Assembly (NCBI GenBank): GCA_022510845.1
Contig: JAFLSR010000001.1
Location: 62,001 to 126,000 of the forward strand
From: Treponema sp.
GTDB lineage: Bacteria; Spirochaetota; Spirochaetia; Treponematales; Treponemataceae
Reading direction: 5' to 3'
Length of the DNA stretch: 64,000 bases
Shown here one piece after another: positions 43,848-54,567 of the stretch. A model generated the notes under the pieces. It ran no database searches. It was not told where the DNA came from and saw nothing but the letters and a program-made list of their open reading frames with translations. The position numbers and the translations under genes were made by a program. Position 1 is the first letter of the stretch; each line of letters opens with the position of its first letter.

Positions 43848-45143
43848 ATGAATTTTTTTCGAAAAAATTTTTTTCTTGTTTTTGTTTTCAGTTCAATATT
43901 TTGTAGCGAATTTCTTTTTGCGCAACTTTTTCCATCGGCAAGGTTCGAGGCGGATTCGCGGATTTCGTCCAAAGCATCTTCTTCACCCGAAATGGATGCC
44001 GAAACTTTCGCATACATCGGGCTGCTCGCTTCGGGCGCGGACGACGAAAAAATCCACATTCTTTTGAAGAGGCTCGAAAATCTCTCGCAGGAATTTTCCG
44101 GAACTTTGCCACGCGGCATTTCCAACGAAGAAAAGGCAGACGCCGCGCTCACCTTCATCTACGAAAAAATTCTTTCGCGCTATAAGTTCGACCAGACCCG
44201 CGTCGATGTTGCGATGGAAAGCGGCGTATACAATTGCGTTTCTTCCGATGTGATTTTCATTTACTTCGCAAAAAAATTGGGCATTCCGGTTGTCGCGGTG
44301 GAAACTCCTGACCATGCTTTTTGCACGATTGAAAGCGGCGAAAACGAAATCGATGTGGAAACTACAAATCCTTTTGGCGTGAATCCCGGCCGCAAACGAG
44401 TGACCGAACTTCCGAACGGCGGAAAACAATATCTGAGCGTTCCCGCAAAGCATTACCAAAATCGTCGCGATGTTGACGACCGCCGTTTGCTCGCGCTGAT
44501 TTACAACAATCGAATCGCCGCACTGCAAAAAAAGAACGGCAAAAGCGCAGAAACAATTGGACTTGCCGTGGACGCTTGCGCGTTACAAGCGAATTCGACG
44601 ACAGCCATTCAAACTGTGGCAGAATGTGTTTGCAACTACGCGGCGGATTTTGTTGCGAAAGGAAACTACAATGATGCCATTGCGCTCGTTTCGGTGGCAC
44701 AAGAACTTTTTGGCGAAAACAAAAATTATTCTGCGGTCATTGAAACCGCCAACTACAATATTCTTGTCGGCAAAACCGAAACACTTCCGCTAGAAGACGC
44801 GCTGGAAGAATTGCGTTTGAAGCGCGAACTCATTTCCGCACAAAATTATTCGAAGTTGATTGGCTATGCGTATTCACGCGCCGCGAAAAATTTCGGCGAT
44901 CGACATGAATGGAAAAATGCGATTCAAACTGCCGAGCGCGGACTTTCGGAAGTGCCGAACGATTCAAACTTAAAAAAGATGATAAACACCTACAAGCAAA
45001 ATCACGCGATTGAATTTCACAACCGCGCGGCGGCATTGTACAACAACGGCGACATCGAAGGAGCACAAAAAGTCATTCGCGAAGGCTTGAAAGAAATTCC
45101 AGACAGCAAGGTTTTGAAAAGCGATACAGTAAAAATGCAGTGA
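43848..45143 (+). CDS. Exported transglutaminase-like protein with TPR-like C terminus
   Basis: Signal peptide; Cys-His-Asp pattern in YNCVSSDVIFIYFAKKLGIPVVAVETPDHAFCTIESGENEIDVETTNPFG; TPR-like repeats. Confidence 0.65.
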   Translation: MNFFRKNFFLVFVFSSIFCSEFLFAQLFPSARFEADSRISSKASSSPEMDAETFAYIGLLASGADDEKIHILLKRLENLSQEFSGTLPRGISNEEKADAALTFIYEKILSRYKFDQTRVDVAMESGVYNCVSSDVIFIYFAKKLGIPVVAVETPDHAFCTIESGENEIDVETTNPFGVNPGRKRVTELPNGGKQYLSVPAKHYQNRRDVDDRRLLALIYNNRIAALQKKNGKSAETIGLAVDACALQANSTTAIQTVAECVCNYAADFVAKGNYNDAIALVSVAQELFGENKNYSAVIETANYNILVGKTETLPLEDALEELRLKRELISAQNYSKLIGYAYSRAAKNFGDRHEWKNAIQTAERGLSEVPNDSNLKKMINTYKQNHAIEFHNRAAALYNNGDIEGAQKVIREGLKEIPDSKVLKSDTVKMQ

Positions 45144-45428
45144 GTAATTATTTTTTTCGATTGAAAGCGCAGAAACGCATCTGGGGAAAAGACAAGCATC
45201 GCAAGTCTTCGCCTTGCCTCCGAGTTTCGCGAAGCGAAACTCACACCTACCTTCTGCACCGTTTCGCTTCCGAACGCAAGCCTCACGGCTTGCTACCGAG
45301 TTTTTGTTTGCTCGTAAAACTCGCATTTTCGTTCGTTTCACTACCGAAAATCACAAAAACTCGACTGGGGATTTGCAACAGTTAGAAAAAATTCTTGCGT
45401 TTTGCGCGAAGCGTGATATAATAAAATT

Positions 45429-46949
45429 ATGAATGTCTACGAAAACATAAATCGACTTGTGGGCTACGCGCTCAAGACTGGACTTATCACAAAGCAGGAT
45501 GTGATTTACACGCAGAATCGTTTGCTCGAACTTTTCGCGCTCGATGGATTTGAAACGCCGCAGCAAGCGAAAAAAATTCCCGCTGTCAAAGTCGGCGATT
45601 TGGAAAACATTCTTGCAGAACTTTTGGATTTTGCTTCCAAACAAAAAATTTTTCCGGACGAAGGAATCGTCCGCCGCGATTTGTTCGACACAAAAATCAT
45701 GGGGCTTCTTGTTCCCCCTCCTTCCGATGTAATCGACATTTTTGAAACCCTTCGCGCCGAAGCGGACGCAAAAGCCGCCACGGATTGGTTCTACAAATTT
45801 TCGCAGGACACGGACTACATTCGCCGCTATCGGGTTTGCAAGGATTTGAAATGGAAAGTGCAAACCGAATACGGCGCGCTCGACATAACGATAAATCTTT
45901 CCAAGCCCGAAAAAGACCCGAAGTCGATTGCCGCCGCGCGGAACGCAAAGCAAGGCGGCTACCCGCAATGCCTTTTGTGCTTGGAAAACGAAGGCTACGC
46001 CGGGCGAATAAATCATGCGGCGCGACAAAACCATCGAATCATTCCGATTGAACTTGCGGGCGAAAAATGGGGATTCCAATATTCGCCCTATGTTTACTAC
46101 AACGAGCATTGTATCGTTTTCAATTCCAATCACACGCCGATGAAAATCAGTCGCGCCACGTTCGAACGCCTCTTTGATTTCATCACGCAATTTCCGCACT
46201 ACACGCTCGGAAGCAATGCGGACTTGCCGATTGTCGGAGGCTCGATTTTGAGTCACGACCATTTCCAAGGCGGCAATTTCGAATTCGCCATGGCGCGCGC
46301 GCCGATTGAAACGCCAATCAAGTTCAAAGGATTTCCTTCGGTAAAAGCGGGAATCGTAAAATGGCCGATGTCTGTGATTCGGCTTTCGTGCGAAAAAAAG
46401 GAAACCCTCGTGGATTTGGCTGAAAAGATTTTGCTCGCATGGAGAAAGTATTCCGACAAGAGCGCGTTCATCTTCGCGAAGACCGACGGCGAACCACACA
46501 ACACAATCACTCCGATTGCGCGGCGCAAAGGCGATTTGTATGAAGTGGATTTGGTTTTGCGCAACAACATCACTACGAGCGAGCATCCGCTTGGTGTCTA
46601 TCATCCGCATTCGGAATTGCATCACATCAAAAAAGAAAACATCGGGCTTATCGAAGTGCTGGGTCTTGCGATTTTGCCCGCGCGTCTAAAAACCGAAATG
46701 CAAAATCTGGCGGACGCACTTGTTGCAAAGAAAGACATTTCCAAGGACGAGGCTCTTTCAAAGCACGCTGAATGGGCGAAAGAAATTCTTCGCAAGCACA
46801 AAAACATCTCGCAAAAAAATGTCAATTCGATTTTGCAAAAGGAAATCGGAATCGTATTTTCGAAAGTTTTGGAACACGCGGGTGTTTTCAAGCGCACGGA
46901 AGAAGGCAAGGCCGCATTCTTACGATTTGTTGAAAAAGTGAATAATTAA
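45429..46949 (+). CDS. galT: UDP-glucose--hexose-1-phosphate uridylyltransferase (GalT, second class)
   Basis: MNVYENINRLVGYALKTGLI...KIMGLLVPPPS...GYPQCLLCLENEGYAGRINHAARQNHRIIP...GGSILSHDHFQGGNFEFAM. Confidence 0.9.
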   Translation: MNVYENINRLVGYALKTGLITKQDVIYTQNRLLELFALDGFETPQQAKKIPAVKVGDLENILAELLDFASKQKIFPDEGIVRRDLFDTKIMGLLVPPPSDVIDIFETLRAEADAKAATDWFYKFSQDTDYIRRYRVCKDLKWKVQTEYGALDITINLSKPEKDPKSIAAARNAKQGGYPQCLLCLENEGYAGRINHAARQNHRIIPIELAGEKWGFQYSPYVYYNEHCIVFNSNHTPMKISRATFERLFDFITQFPHYTLGSNADLPIVGGSILSHDHFQGGNFEFAMARAPIETPIKFKGFPSVKAGIVKWPMSVIRLSCEKKETLVDLAEKILLAWRKYSDKSAFIFAKTDGEPHNTITPIARRKGDLYEVDLVLRNNITTSEHPLGVYHPHSELHHIKKENIGLIEVLGLAILPARLKTEMQNLADALVAKKDISKDEALSKHAEWAKEILRKHKNISQKNVNSILQKEIGIVFSKVLEHAGVFKRTEEGKAAFLRFVEKVNN

Positions 46950-47145
46950 AAACATCCGTACTTTTGCTTCGCAACAAAGCGTGCTCACGAATTTGTTAGA
47001 AAATCTCACGAATTCGTGAGTTGTTGAAAAGCAGGATGCGAGATGATGAAAAAAAATATTTTCGCGCCGGAGAGTTTTTCCATCACCGCGCGAATTCTCG
47101 ATGCGATTGCCGTGCGAAAAACAATCTAGCCGAAATATCAAATTT

Positions 47146-48579
47146 TCAATTTACTATTTCGCCTTTGAAAGTGTTTCCGTTCAATTCAAGCAATTTGACT
47201 TTCGCAAAATTTCCGATTAGATTTTCTGGCGCAAAAAACGCCACTCGCTCTTCGCGTTCGGTCTTGCCCAAAATTTCGTCTGGATTGTCGCGGCTTTTTT
47301 TTTCGGCAAGGACATCTACAATTTCTCCGAGACGCTCGCGCAATTTTTGCGACGTGATTTCCAACTGCAAATCAATCACTTTTTGCAAGCGCGATTTTTT
47401 TTCTTCAAGCGGAATCTGCCCCTCCCATTCGGCGGCGGGCGTTCCCTCACGCGGATTGTAATAGTACATGAAGGCGTTGTCGTAGCGCACTTCGCGCATC
47501 AATGAAATCGCTTGCAAAAAATCTTCCTCGCTTTCGCCGGGAAATCCAAGCATGATGTCTGTGGTGAGCGCGACGAGCGGAATGCGCGTGCGGATTTTTT
47601 TTACAAGTTCCAAATAATTTTCGCGCGAATACCGCCGATTCATTTTTTGCAGAATCCGAGTTGAACCGTGCTGAACCGGAAGATGGACGAATTTGCAAAC
47701 GCGCGATTCGCTTGCAATCACTTCAATCAAATCGTCGGAAAAATCTTTCGGGTGGCTTGATTCAAAGCGAATCCATCTTATCGGCGAATCGATTTTTTCC
47801 AAATGGTGGGAAATGATTTTTAGGAGCGCGGGAAAATCGATTTTGCCAAAATCGGAATTCTCCCAAAAATATGAATTCACATTCTGCCCCAAAAGCGTGA
47901 TTTCCTTTACGCCGTATTTTGAAAGCACGTCAAGTTCTTTTAAAATCGAATCCACGTCGCGAGAAATTTCCCGCCCGCGAACATAAGGCACGATGCAGTA
48001 GGAGCAAAAATTATTGCAGCCATGCATAATCGGCACGAACGAACTGAACGCGCCTTGTTCCAAAGAGACGGCGGCAAATTCGTATTTGGATGAATCATCC
48101 AATTCAAAGGCGGGGGTAAGTAGAGCGTCGGTCGTTGAAGTGCCACCCCCTCCCCCCGCGGCATCTTCAACGGCGGAAATAATTTTTCCGAAATTCTTCT
48201 TCGCGAAAGTGCCCACGACATAATCGATGCAAGGCCATTCGTCTTTCAGGGAATGCAAAAGCCGTTCAGCCATACATCCCATCACTACAAGCGTGAGTGG
48301 CTTCGCGCCGTCTTTTACGAATTCGGCGGCAATTTCGAGCGACTTGTTTTTCGCGCCGGGAGTTTTGGCACGAACAGCCTTTAGCCCAGAAAAAAATCCC
48401 AGCCTTCCAAAAATGCGCTGTTCGGCGGTGGCGCGAACGGAGCAAGTGTTTATGACGACGACATCGGCTTTTTGAACATCATCCGCCTTTTGCCAGCCAC
48501 GCGCCAAAAAAAGCTGCTCGACGGCCGCGCTTTCTGCGATGTTCATTTGGCATCCGTAAGTTTCAAAAAAATAAGTCAT
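47146..48579 (-). CDS. miaB: tRNA-2-methylthio-N6-dimethylallyladenosine synthase
   Basis: FFETYGCQMNIAES...INTCSVRATAEQR...MHGCNNFCSYCIVPYVRGREISR...DIMLGFPGESEEDF. Confidence 0.93.
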   Translation of the reverse strand: MTYFFETYGCQMNIAESAAVEQLFLARGWQKADDVQKADVVVINTCSVRATAEQRIFGRLGFFSGLKAVRAKTPGAKNKSLEIAAEFVKDGAKPLTLVVMGCMAERLLHSLKDEWPCIDYVVGTFAKKNFGKIISAVEDAAGGGGGTSTTDALLTPAFELDDSSKYEFAAVSLEQGAFSSFVPIMHGCNNFCSYCIVPYVRGREISRDVDSILKELDVLSKYGVKEITLLGQNVNSYFWENSDFGKIDFPALLKIISHHLEKIDSPIRWIRFESSHPKDFSDDLIEVIASESRVCKFVHLPVQHGSTRILQKMNRRYSRENYLELVKKIRTRIPLVALTTDIMLGFPGESEEDFLQAISLMREVRYDNAFMYYYNPREGTPAAEWEGQIPLEEKKSRLQKVIDLQLEITSQKLRERLGEIVDVLAEKKSRDNPDEILGKTEREERVAFFAPENLIGNFAKVKLLELNGNTFKGEIVN

Positions 48580-48739
48580 TCAAAATTCCTTTGGCTTCGA
48601 TGTCGCAGAAAGTCTTTCGCAACGTATCTTGGACAATGCTTTTCAAAATGAAAAAGGATGCGAAAATCCGCGAACGTAAGCAAGCCGTTGCTTGCATCGC
48701 AACAACTTGCCACGTTTGCATTCGCAGAATTTCAAAAAA

Positions 48740-51163
48740 CTACAATCGTTCCCAATTCGCGCTCAAAGGATTTTCGCCAAGCACGGCTACGATTTTGCTT
48801 CCGTCTTTGAGAAGCGAAACGGGGATTTCCGCGGAGTCGATTTTCTTTCCGTCAACTTCGATGCTTGCAACTCCTTTGCAAATGTGCGAAGGATTTTTCA
48901 CTTCAATCGAAAGGTTCATTCCACGCCAGCGACGTTCTACTTTGAAGCCGTCCCATTTTTTTGGAATGCACGGATCAATCAAAAGCCCCTCGTATTGCGG
49001 ACGGATTCCCAAAATGTACTGCGTGATGGAATAGTAATTCCATGTTGCCGCTCCCGAAAGCCATGAAACGCGCGTGTTGCCGGCGCGTGGCGAATATGTG
49101 GAATATGTCGTCTGCCCGATGACATACGGCTCGCTTTGGCGGATTTCCGCGCGGTCGTTGTACGATGCGGGAAGAGAAGCCTTGCAATATTCGTAAGCCT
49201 GGTCGCCGTTGCCCAAAAGCGTTTCCGCGATCACGCCCCAGCCCTGCGTGTGATTGAAGATGCCGGAATTTTCTTTGATTCCGAAATTGTAAATCACAGA
49301 ACTCATCGTGTCGCGCGGGGCTTTTTTGAAGGGCGGCGCGCAAAGCATCAAGCCATATGGCGTAGCCAATTTTTCTTTGACAGCTTTCATTGCAAGCCGC
49401 GCCTGTTCCGCAGTGGCAGCGTCCGAAAGCACCGCCCAAACCTGCGTATTGAAATAGACCTGACCTTCGTCCATCGTTTTAGTGCCGTAGACAGTGCCGT
49501 CTTCGGTGATTGCCCAAATGAACCATTCGCCGTCCCAGCATTTTTTTTGAATCGCTTCGTCAAGTTTTTTGCGCTCACCCAACGCCCATTCGCTTTCGGA
49601 ATTTTTTCCGAGCCGCTTTGCGATGTCGGAATAAGTGGTGAGTCCAAGACGCAATTGGAACGAAACGAAGAGGCTTTCGCCATGGTAGCCCAAGCGGAGG
49701 CAGTCGTTCCAGTCGGCGAGCAGGCCGCAAGGAAGCCCGTCTTTTCCCATTCGCTCAAGATTGAACAAAAGCGCCTGTTTCAAATGCCCGAACACAGTCG
49801 CCTCGCCGCCATCCGCATAAGGCACAACTTCGTTGTAGAAATTAAAGTCGCCTGTTTCCGCAACGAACGCCGGAACGGAATTGAAAAACCATTGGCAATC
49901 ATCGCAACGGAATTCCTCGGGCTTCGGAGGCTTTTCATGCCCCGCATTGAAGTCCTTCGAAATCACAGGAATCGCGCCGCCGTTTTGGCATTGTCCGCTC
50001 AGCATTCGCACAAGCCGCGCCTTGGCTTCTTCGGGAATCGCCGCGCTCACGCCCAAAATATCTTGAACGCTGTCGCGATAGCCCAAGCCGTCGCGCTCTC
50101 CGTTGTAGACAAGGCTTGCCGCGCGAGACCACGCGAAAGTAATGAGGCAGTTGTACAAGCCCCAAACATTCACCGTATGGTTGATGTCCTCGTCTGGAGT
50201 GCTCGCGTTGAAGCTGCCCAATTTAGCATGCCAATTCTTTTTGAGTTTTTCGAATTCCTCGTCGGCACGCGCGACATTTCCGAATTCCTTGACAATTTTT
50301 TCGCCCACAAGATTCGCGTCTCCGATTCCGAAGAGGACGATGATTTCCTTGGATTCGCCAGGAGCAAGTTCGATTTCAGTTTGCACGCTTCCGCAAATGT
50401 TGTCGCCATAAGCAAGCGAATCCGAACACTTGCCATTGAGGACGGCGGCAGGCTCTTTGTAACTTCCATAAGTTCCCAAAAACGCTTCGCGGCTCGTATC
50501 AAATCCAGTGAGCGGAGAATTGCAAAGCGCCATCCAAGAAAGCATCGCCTGACTTCCTGGCTCTGCGTCCGGGAATTGCTCGAACAAATTTTGATGCGAA
50601 GCGAATCGCAAAACATTTCCCTTCCGTTCGCCGCGCGAAATAAAAAGCGAATATTGCAAATTCACTTGATCGTTCATCGTGTCCCAGCAATTCGCGAGTT
50701 CGCAATACGTGAACGCGGAAATTTTTCGCGCCTTGTCGGATTCGTTCGTAAGTTTGAGCCGCCAATATTCAAAGACCTGTCCGAGCGGCACATAGTACAA
50801 AGTCTCGCTTTTTATGCCTGAATATTCCGAAGTGAATTTCGAATACGCAGTTCCGTGGCGGCATTCGCTCTTGTATTTGTCGAGCGGCTTTCCGACAGGC
50901 TGCCACGAAGCAGACCAATAGTCGCCGGAATCGCAATCGCGCAAATAAAAATATCGGCCGGGCTGGTCCATCGGAACTGAATTGAAACGAAGCCGCATAA
51001 AACGACCTTGCGCTCCCGATTTATAGAAGCCGTAGCCGCCCGCGTTGTTCGTAATCACCGCGCCGTATTCCGTAGAGCCCAAATAGTTGCTCCAAGATGT
51101 CGGCGTGTCTGGACGAGTGATGACATATTCTTTTGCCTCGTCGTCGAAATATCCGTACTTCAT
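48740..51163 (-). CDS. GH94 cellobiose-phosphorylase-like enzyme
   Basis: MKYGYFDDEAKEYVITRPDTPTSWSNYLGSTEYGAVITNNAGGYGFYKS...GYRDSVQDILGV...LLADWNDCLRLG. Confidence 0.88.
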   Translation of the reverse strand: MKYGYFDDEAKEYVITRPDTPTSWSNYLGSTEYGAVITNNAGGYGFYKSGAQGRFMRLRFNSVPMDQPGRYFYLRDCDSGDYWSASWQPVGKPLDKYKSECRHGTAYSKFTSEYSGIKSETLYYVPLGQVFEYWRLKLTNESDKARKISAFTYCELANCWDTMNDQVNLQYSLFISRGERKGNVLRFASHQNLFEQFPDAEPGSQAMLSWMALCNSPLTGFDTSREAFLGTYGSYKEPAAVLNGKCSDSLAYGDNICGSVQTEIELAPGESKEIIVLFGIGDANLVGEKIVKEFGNVARADEEFEKLKKNWHAKLGSFNASTPDEDINHTVNVWGLYNCLITFAWSRAASLVYNGERDGLGYRDSVQDILGVSAAIPEEAKARLVRMLSGQCQNGGAIPVISKDFNAGHEKPPKPEEFRCDDCQWFFNSVPAFVAETGDFNFYNEVVPYADGGEATVFGHLKQALLFNLERMGKDGLPCGLLADWNDCLRLGYHGESLFVSFQLRLGLTTYSDIAKRLGKNSESEWALGERKKLDEAIQKKCWDGEWFIWAITEDGTVYGTKTMDEGQVYFNTQVWAVLSDAATAEQARLAMKAVKEKLATPYGLMLCAPPFKKAPRDTMSSVIYNFGIKENSGIFNHTQGWGVIAETLLGNGDQAYEYCKASLPASYNDRAEIRQSEPYVIGQTTYSTYSPRAGNTRVSWLSGAATWNYYSITQYILGIRPQYEGLLIDPCIPKKWDGFKVERRWRGMNLSIEVKNPSHICKGVASIEVDGKKIDSAEIPVSLLKDGSKIVAVLGENPLSANWERL

Positions 51164-51316
51164 AAAAACTCCTAAAAATAAATTGAAAAATTTCTTTTTC
51201 TGATTTTCAATGCTCGCAGAAATTTAATTTTATTATTGCACTTTAAATTTTTTTTTGCAAGTGATAGAATTAGTTTTATAGCAGAATTTAAACAAATTTA
51301 GCAGGAAAACGACAAA

Positions 51317-52237
51317 ATGACAAAAAAAGAAATTTTCGACTACGTAAAATCAATGCGCGATGGAATGGGCGCAAGCGACGCGCGGCGTGACGCGGGCTTG
51401 AAAATTCCCTCCGATGTAAAATGCATTTTCGACATTCGCTATTCCGCCTCCGACGAATGCTGCCTGCTCGACATCTACAGACCAAAACGCGCGGCAAAAA
51501 AAGCTCTTCCTGTAATAGTGAGCGTGCACGGAGGCGGCTGGATTTACGGCGACAAAAAACTGTACAGTTTCTATTGCATGGAATTGGCACGCCGCGAATT
51601 TGCCGTAGTCAATTTTACTTACAGGCTTGCGCCCGAGCACAAATTTCCAGCCGCGCTCGAAGACACGAACAATGTGTTCAAATGGATTTTGAAAAATTCT
51701 TCGGAGCAATATTTGGATGCAAAAAACATTTTTGCGACTGGCGATTCCGCAGGCGCGAACTACCTTGCCACCTACGCCGCCATCTGCACGAATAAAGATT
51801 TCGCAAAAAATTTCGACTTTGGAATTCCCGCGAAATTAAAATTGAACGCGCTCTATCTAAATTGCGGAATGTATGATTTTACTTCGTTTCCGAAAACTCT
51901 AAATATGAAAGGCGCGTGCGGCGCATTGTTCGAAAAAAACGGCACGCGGCAAGAATTGATTTTGGCTTCCCCGATTTTTCACACCACGGAAAATTTTCCG
52001 CCGACATTTTTCGTAACTGCCGAAGAAGATTTTCTCCGCGAACAAGTTCCGCCGATTGCAAAAATTTTTTGCGAAAACTCAATTAAGTTTGAATACAAAT
52101 GCTATCGGGCGCATTCAAAAGAAAAATTGAGCCATGTTTTCATGCTCGATTTGCGCGGAAAATACAGCGCACCCTGCCTCGATGAACAATGCGAATTTTT
52201 TCGCAGGCATTTGGAAAACTCGGAACAGGCGCGCTAG
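51317..52237 (+). CDS. Alpha/beta hydrolase, HSL-like esterase
   Basis: VSVHGGGWIYGDKK...NFTYRLAPEHKFPAALEDTNNVFKWI...ATGDSAGANYLA. Confidence 0.85.
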   Translation: MTKKEIFDYVKSMRDGMGASDARRDAGLKIPSDVKCIFDIRYSASDECCLLDIYRPKRAAKKALPVIVSVHGGGWIYGDKKLYSFYCMELARREFAVVNFTYRLAPEHKFPAALEDTNNVFKWILKNSSEQYLDAKNIFATGDSAGANYLATYAAICTNKDFAKNFDFGIPAKLKLNALYLNCGMYDFTSFPKTLNMKGACGALFEKNGTRQELILASPIFHTTENFPPTFFVTAEEDFLREQVPPIAKIFCENSIKFEYKCYRAHSKEKLSHVFMLDLRGKYSAPCLDEQCEFFRRHLENSEQAR

Positions 52238-53199
52238 AATTTATGCGTCCAACGGAAAGCCACCATATTGAAAAACCATTCGCGCCCCGAATAATGCAGG
52301 GAAAGTTCTCCCCCCTCCTTTTGATGGTCTTCTTTAAAACTTCGGCGGCTTGAAAAATTCAGCATAATCGTAAGGATGTCTTTTTCTGTAAAAGAAATTT
52401 GCGCAAGCGGATTTATGTCAACTTGAACAAAATCGCCGTTGAAGTCTTCGTATTTTTTTCCGAACGCTTCGTTGCCTTTAAAATATCCGCTCCATTCAAA
52501 ATTGATTCCGACCATCGAAAGTTTGATTGGCATTTGGTAGCCCACAAGCACATTGATGTCAAAGCGAACTCCCTGCGCAAGGTTCGCCGTGTTCTGCCAT
52601 TTGAAAACTTCGATGCCGCTGTGCTCGCCCAAAATTCCCCAATAACGAAAATCAAATGACGCGAGCGCGACAACGTGATTCCATTCACCGGGAGCAACTG
52701 CCGCCACATCGAACATCAGCGTGGCATTGCCCCAAAATTGGTAGAGCCAAGTTCGGAATCCATCGAACTGTTTGTATTCGTCCTTTCCATCATGCCCCAA
52801 AAATCCTTCGAATGTTCCATTGAAAAGTTGCCAGCCTGTTCCGATTGCCGCACCCGCACTCAAATTCAAAAATGCGATTGGCGCAAACGAAACCGAAAAA
52901 GTCGGCATTATCGTGACTGGCGAAAAAATCAAACTCGCGCCAAGCGAAACGTTGCTGTCTTTAACCAACGCGCCTTCTCCAAAAGGCGTGGGGATGACAT
53001 AGTTGGCACAAAAAGTTTCTTGCAAGCCAACGGATTTAAAAATTCCAGAAACAGGCGCAAAGTGTGTGGAGCCGGAAACAAAATCGCTTTCAGGATAATA
53101 GATAAAATCCAAGTTGGATTCAAAGTTCCATCCACCTTGCGCAGAAATTGCGGCGGCAAAAACAAACAAAATTGCGAAACGCGAAAAGTGCTTTCTCAT
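52234..53199 (-). CDS. Putative outer-membrane protein
   Basis: Signal peptide; beta-strand pattern ending in WFFNMVAFRWTHKF; convergent 4-nt overlap with esterase gene. Confidence 0.55.
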   Translation of the reverse strand: MRKHFSRFAILFVFAAAISAQGGWNFESNLDFIYYPESDFVSGSTHFAPVSGIFKSVGLQETFCANYVIPTPFGEGALVKDSNVSLGASLIFSPVTIMPTFSVSFAPIAFLNLSAGAAIGTGWQLFNGTFEGFLGHDGKDEYKQFDGFRTWLYQFWGNATLMFDVAAVAPGEWNHVVALASFDFRYWGILGEHSGIEVFKWQNTANLAQGVRFDINVLVGYQMPIKLSMVGINFEWSGYFKGNEAFGKKYEDFNGDFVQVDINPLAQISFTEKDILTIMLNFSSRRSFKEDHQKEGGELSLHYSGREWFFNMVAFRWTHKF

Positions 53200-53344
53200 A
53201 ATTTGATTATAAAATTTCCATTGCGATTTTTCAAGTAATTTTTTAAATCAAAATCGAAGTCAAAAAAATGCGTCGGCACATTCGTTTGGGCTCGCAAGTA
53301 TTTTGCAAAATCCTCACAAAAAAAATTGCATCGAACTTTGCAGA

Positions 53345-54538
53345 TTATTCTCCGTTGAGCGCGTCCACCGGATCCAATTTCGCGGCGCGGCTTGCCGGGC
53401 TGAATCCGAAAATTATTCCGACGAAAACCGAAAAGAAAAACGAAATGAAGCAACTTGTCGTGCTCACAGTGAAACTCAACGCGCGCACATATTCCAATGC
53501 AATCGTTATCAAAATCCCAAAGGCAATTCCCGCGATGCCGCCCATCACTGTGATTGCCGCGGACTCAATCAAAAATTGACGGCGGATTATGTTCGGGCTT
53601 GCGCCCAACGCTTTTCGTATGCCGATTTCCTGGCGACGCTCAGTAACTGTAACAATCATTATGTTCATAATTCCGATGCCGCCAACCAAAAGAGAAATGG
53701 CTGCGATTGCCGCGAGCATCACGCTCAATGAATGCGTTATTTCGTTCATTTGGTCAATCATCGTCTGCATCGAATTCACCCATACGCTTCCTTCCGTGCC
53801 GGTGACTTCCTTGCAATATTCGGTGATGTCGTTCACAAGTTGCGTGGAAAATTCGTTGGACACCGCCTGCACCATGATTGTTGCCGCATCGGGATTCGGC
53901 GTGATTTTTTTCGCATAGAATCCGCGCGGAATGTATGCAGTGCTCGAACTGTTTTCCATTCCAGTATTCTGTTCCGCCAAAATTCCCACCACTTCAAATC
54001 CAAACGAAATTTTGTCGGCAGTAACAAGCACGCTCTTTCCCACTCCGTCGCCCGAAGGAAAAAGCAAGTCGGCATATTCCTTTCCCAAAATTATTTTTTG
54101 CGCGCCGAACAAATCTTCTGTCACAGAAAAAAAGCGTCCGCTTTCAAGCCGCATTGAATACGCTTCCAAATAGCCATTTTCAATCGCAGTGCAATTTCCG
54201 CTCACGCTCGTCTCGCCGAATGAAATCGTGACAGAAATGGAATTTTTGTACCAAACTTTTTTTATGTTGCGGACATTCTCAAAAAGTGCCTCGCGGAAAT
54301 CTTCATTGAACTGCAATGTCACGGCATCGCGATTTCGGCGCATAAATCCGCCCGAAACATTCACCATGTCAAGCCCCGCATTTCCGAACGTATTTTGAAT
54401 CTGCTTCGTGGAACTTTGCCCCATGCTCATTATCACGATGACGCTCGCAACACCGATAATCACACCGAGAACAGAAAGCATAGTCCGCATTTTTTGCCTG
54501 CGAAAATTGGCAAGCGCGTTCAAAAAATCTTCAAACAT
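53345..54538 (-). CDS. MacB-type ABC efflux permease
   Basis: MRTMLSVLGVIIGVASVIVIMSMGQSSTKQIQNTFGNAG...GGIGIMNIMIVTVTERRQEIGIRKALGA. Confidence 0.9.
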   Translation of the reverse strand: MFEDFLNALANFRRQKMRTMLSVLGVIIGVASVIVIMSMGQSSTKQIQNTFGNAGLDMVNVSGGFMRRNRDAVTLQFNEDFREALFENVRNIKKVWYKNSISVTISFGETSVSGNCTAIENGYLEAYSMRLESGRFFSVTEDLFGAQKIILGKEYADLLFPSGDGVGKSVLVTADKISFGFEVVGILAEQNTGMENSSSTAYIPRGFYAKKITPNPDAATIMVQAVSNEFSTQLVNDITEYCKEVTGTEGSVWVNSMQTMIDQMNEITHSLSVMLAAIAAISLLVGGIGIMNIMIVTVTERRQEIGIRKALGASPNIIRRQFLIESAAITVMGGIAGIAFGILITIALEYVRALSFTVSTTSCFISFFFSVFVGIIFGFSPASRAAKLDPVDALNGE

Positions 54539-54567
54539 AATTTTTTAGCTTTCTCCTAAAAACAAAC

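Noticed and set aside
45351-46625. 424-aa minus-strand ORF
   Set aside because: Antisense to galT, which has clear family motifs.
49136-50821. 561-aa plus-strand ORF
   Set aside because: Antisense shadow of the GH94 gene, no domain-like sequence or RBS.
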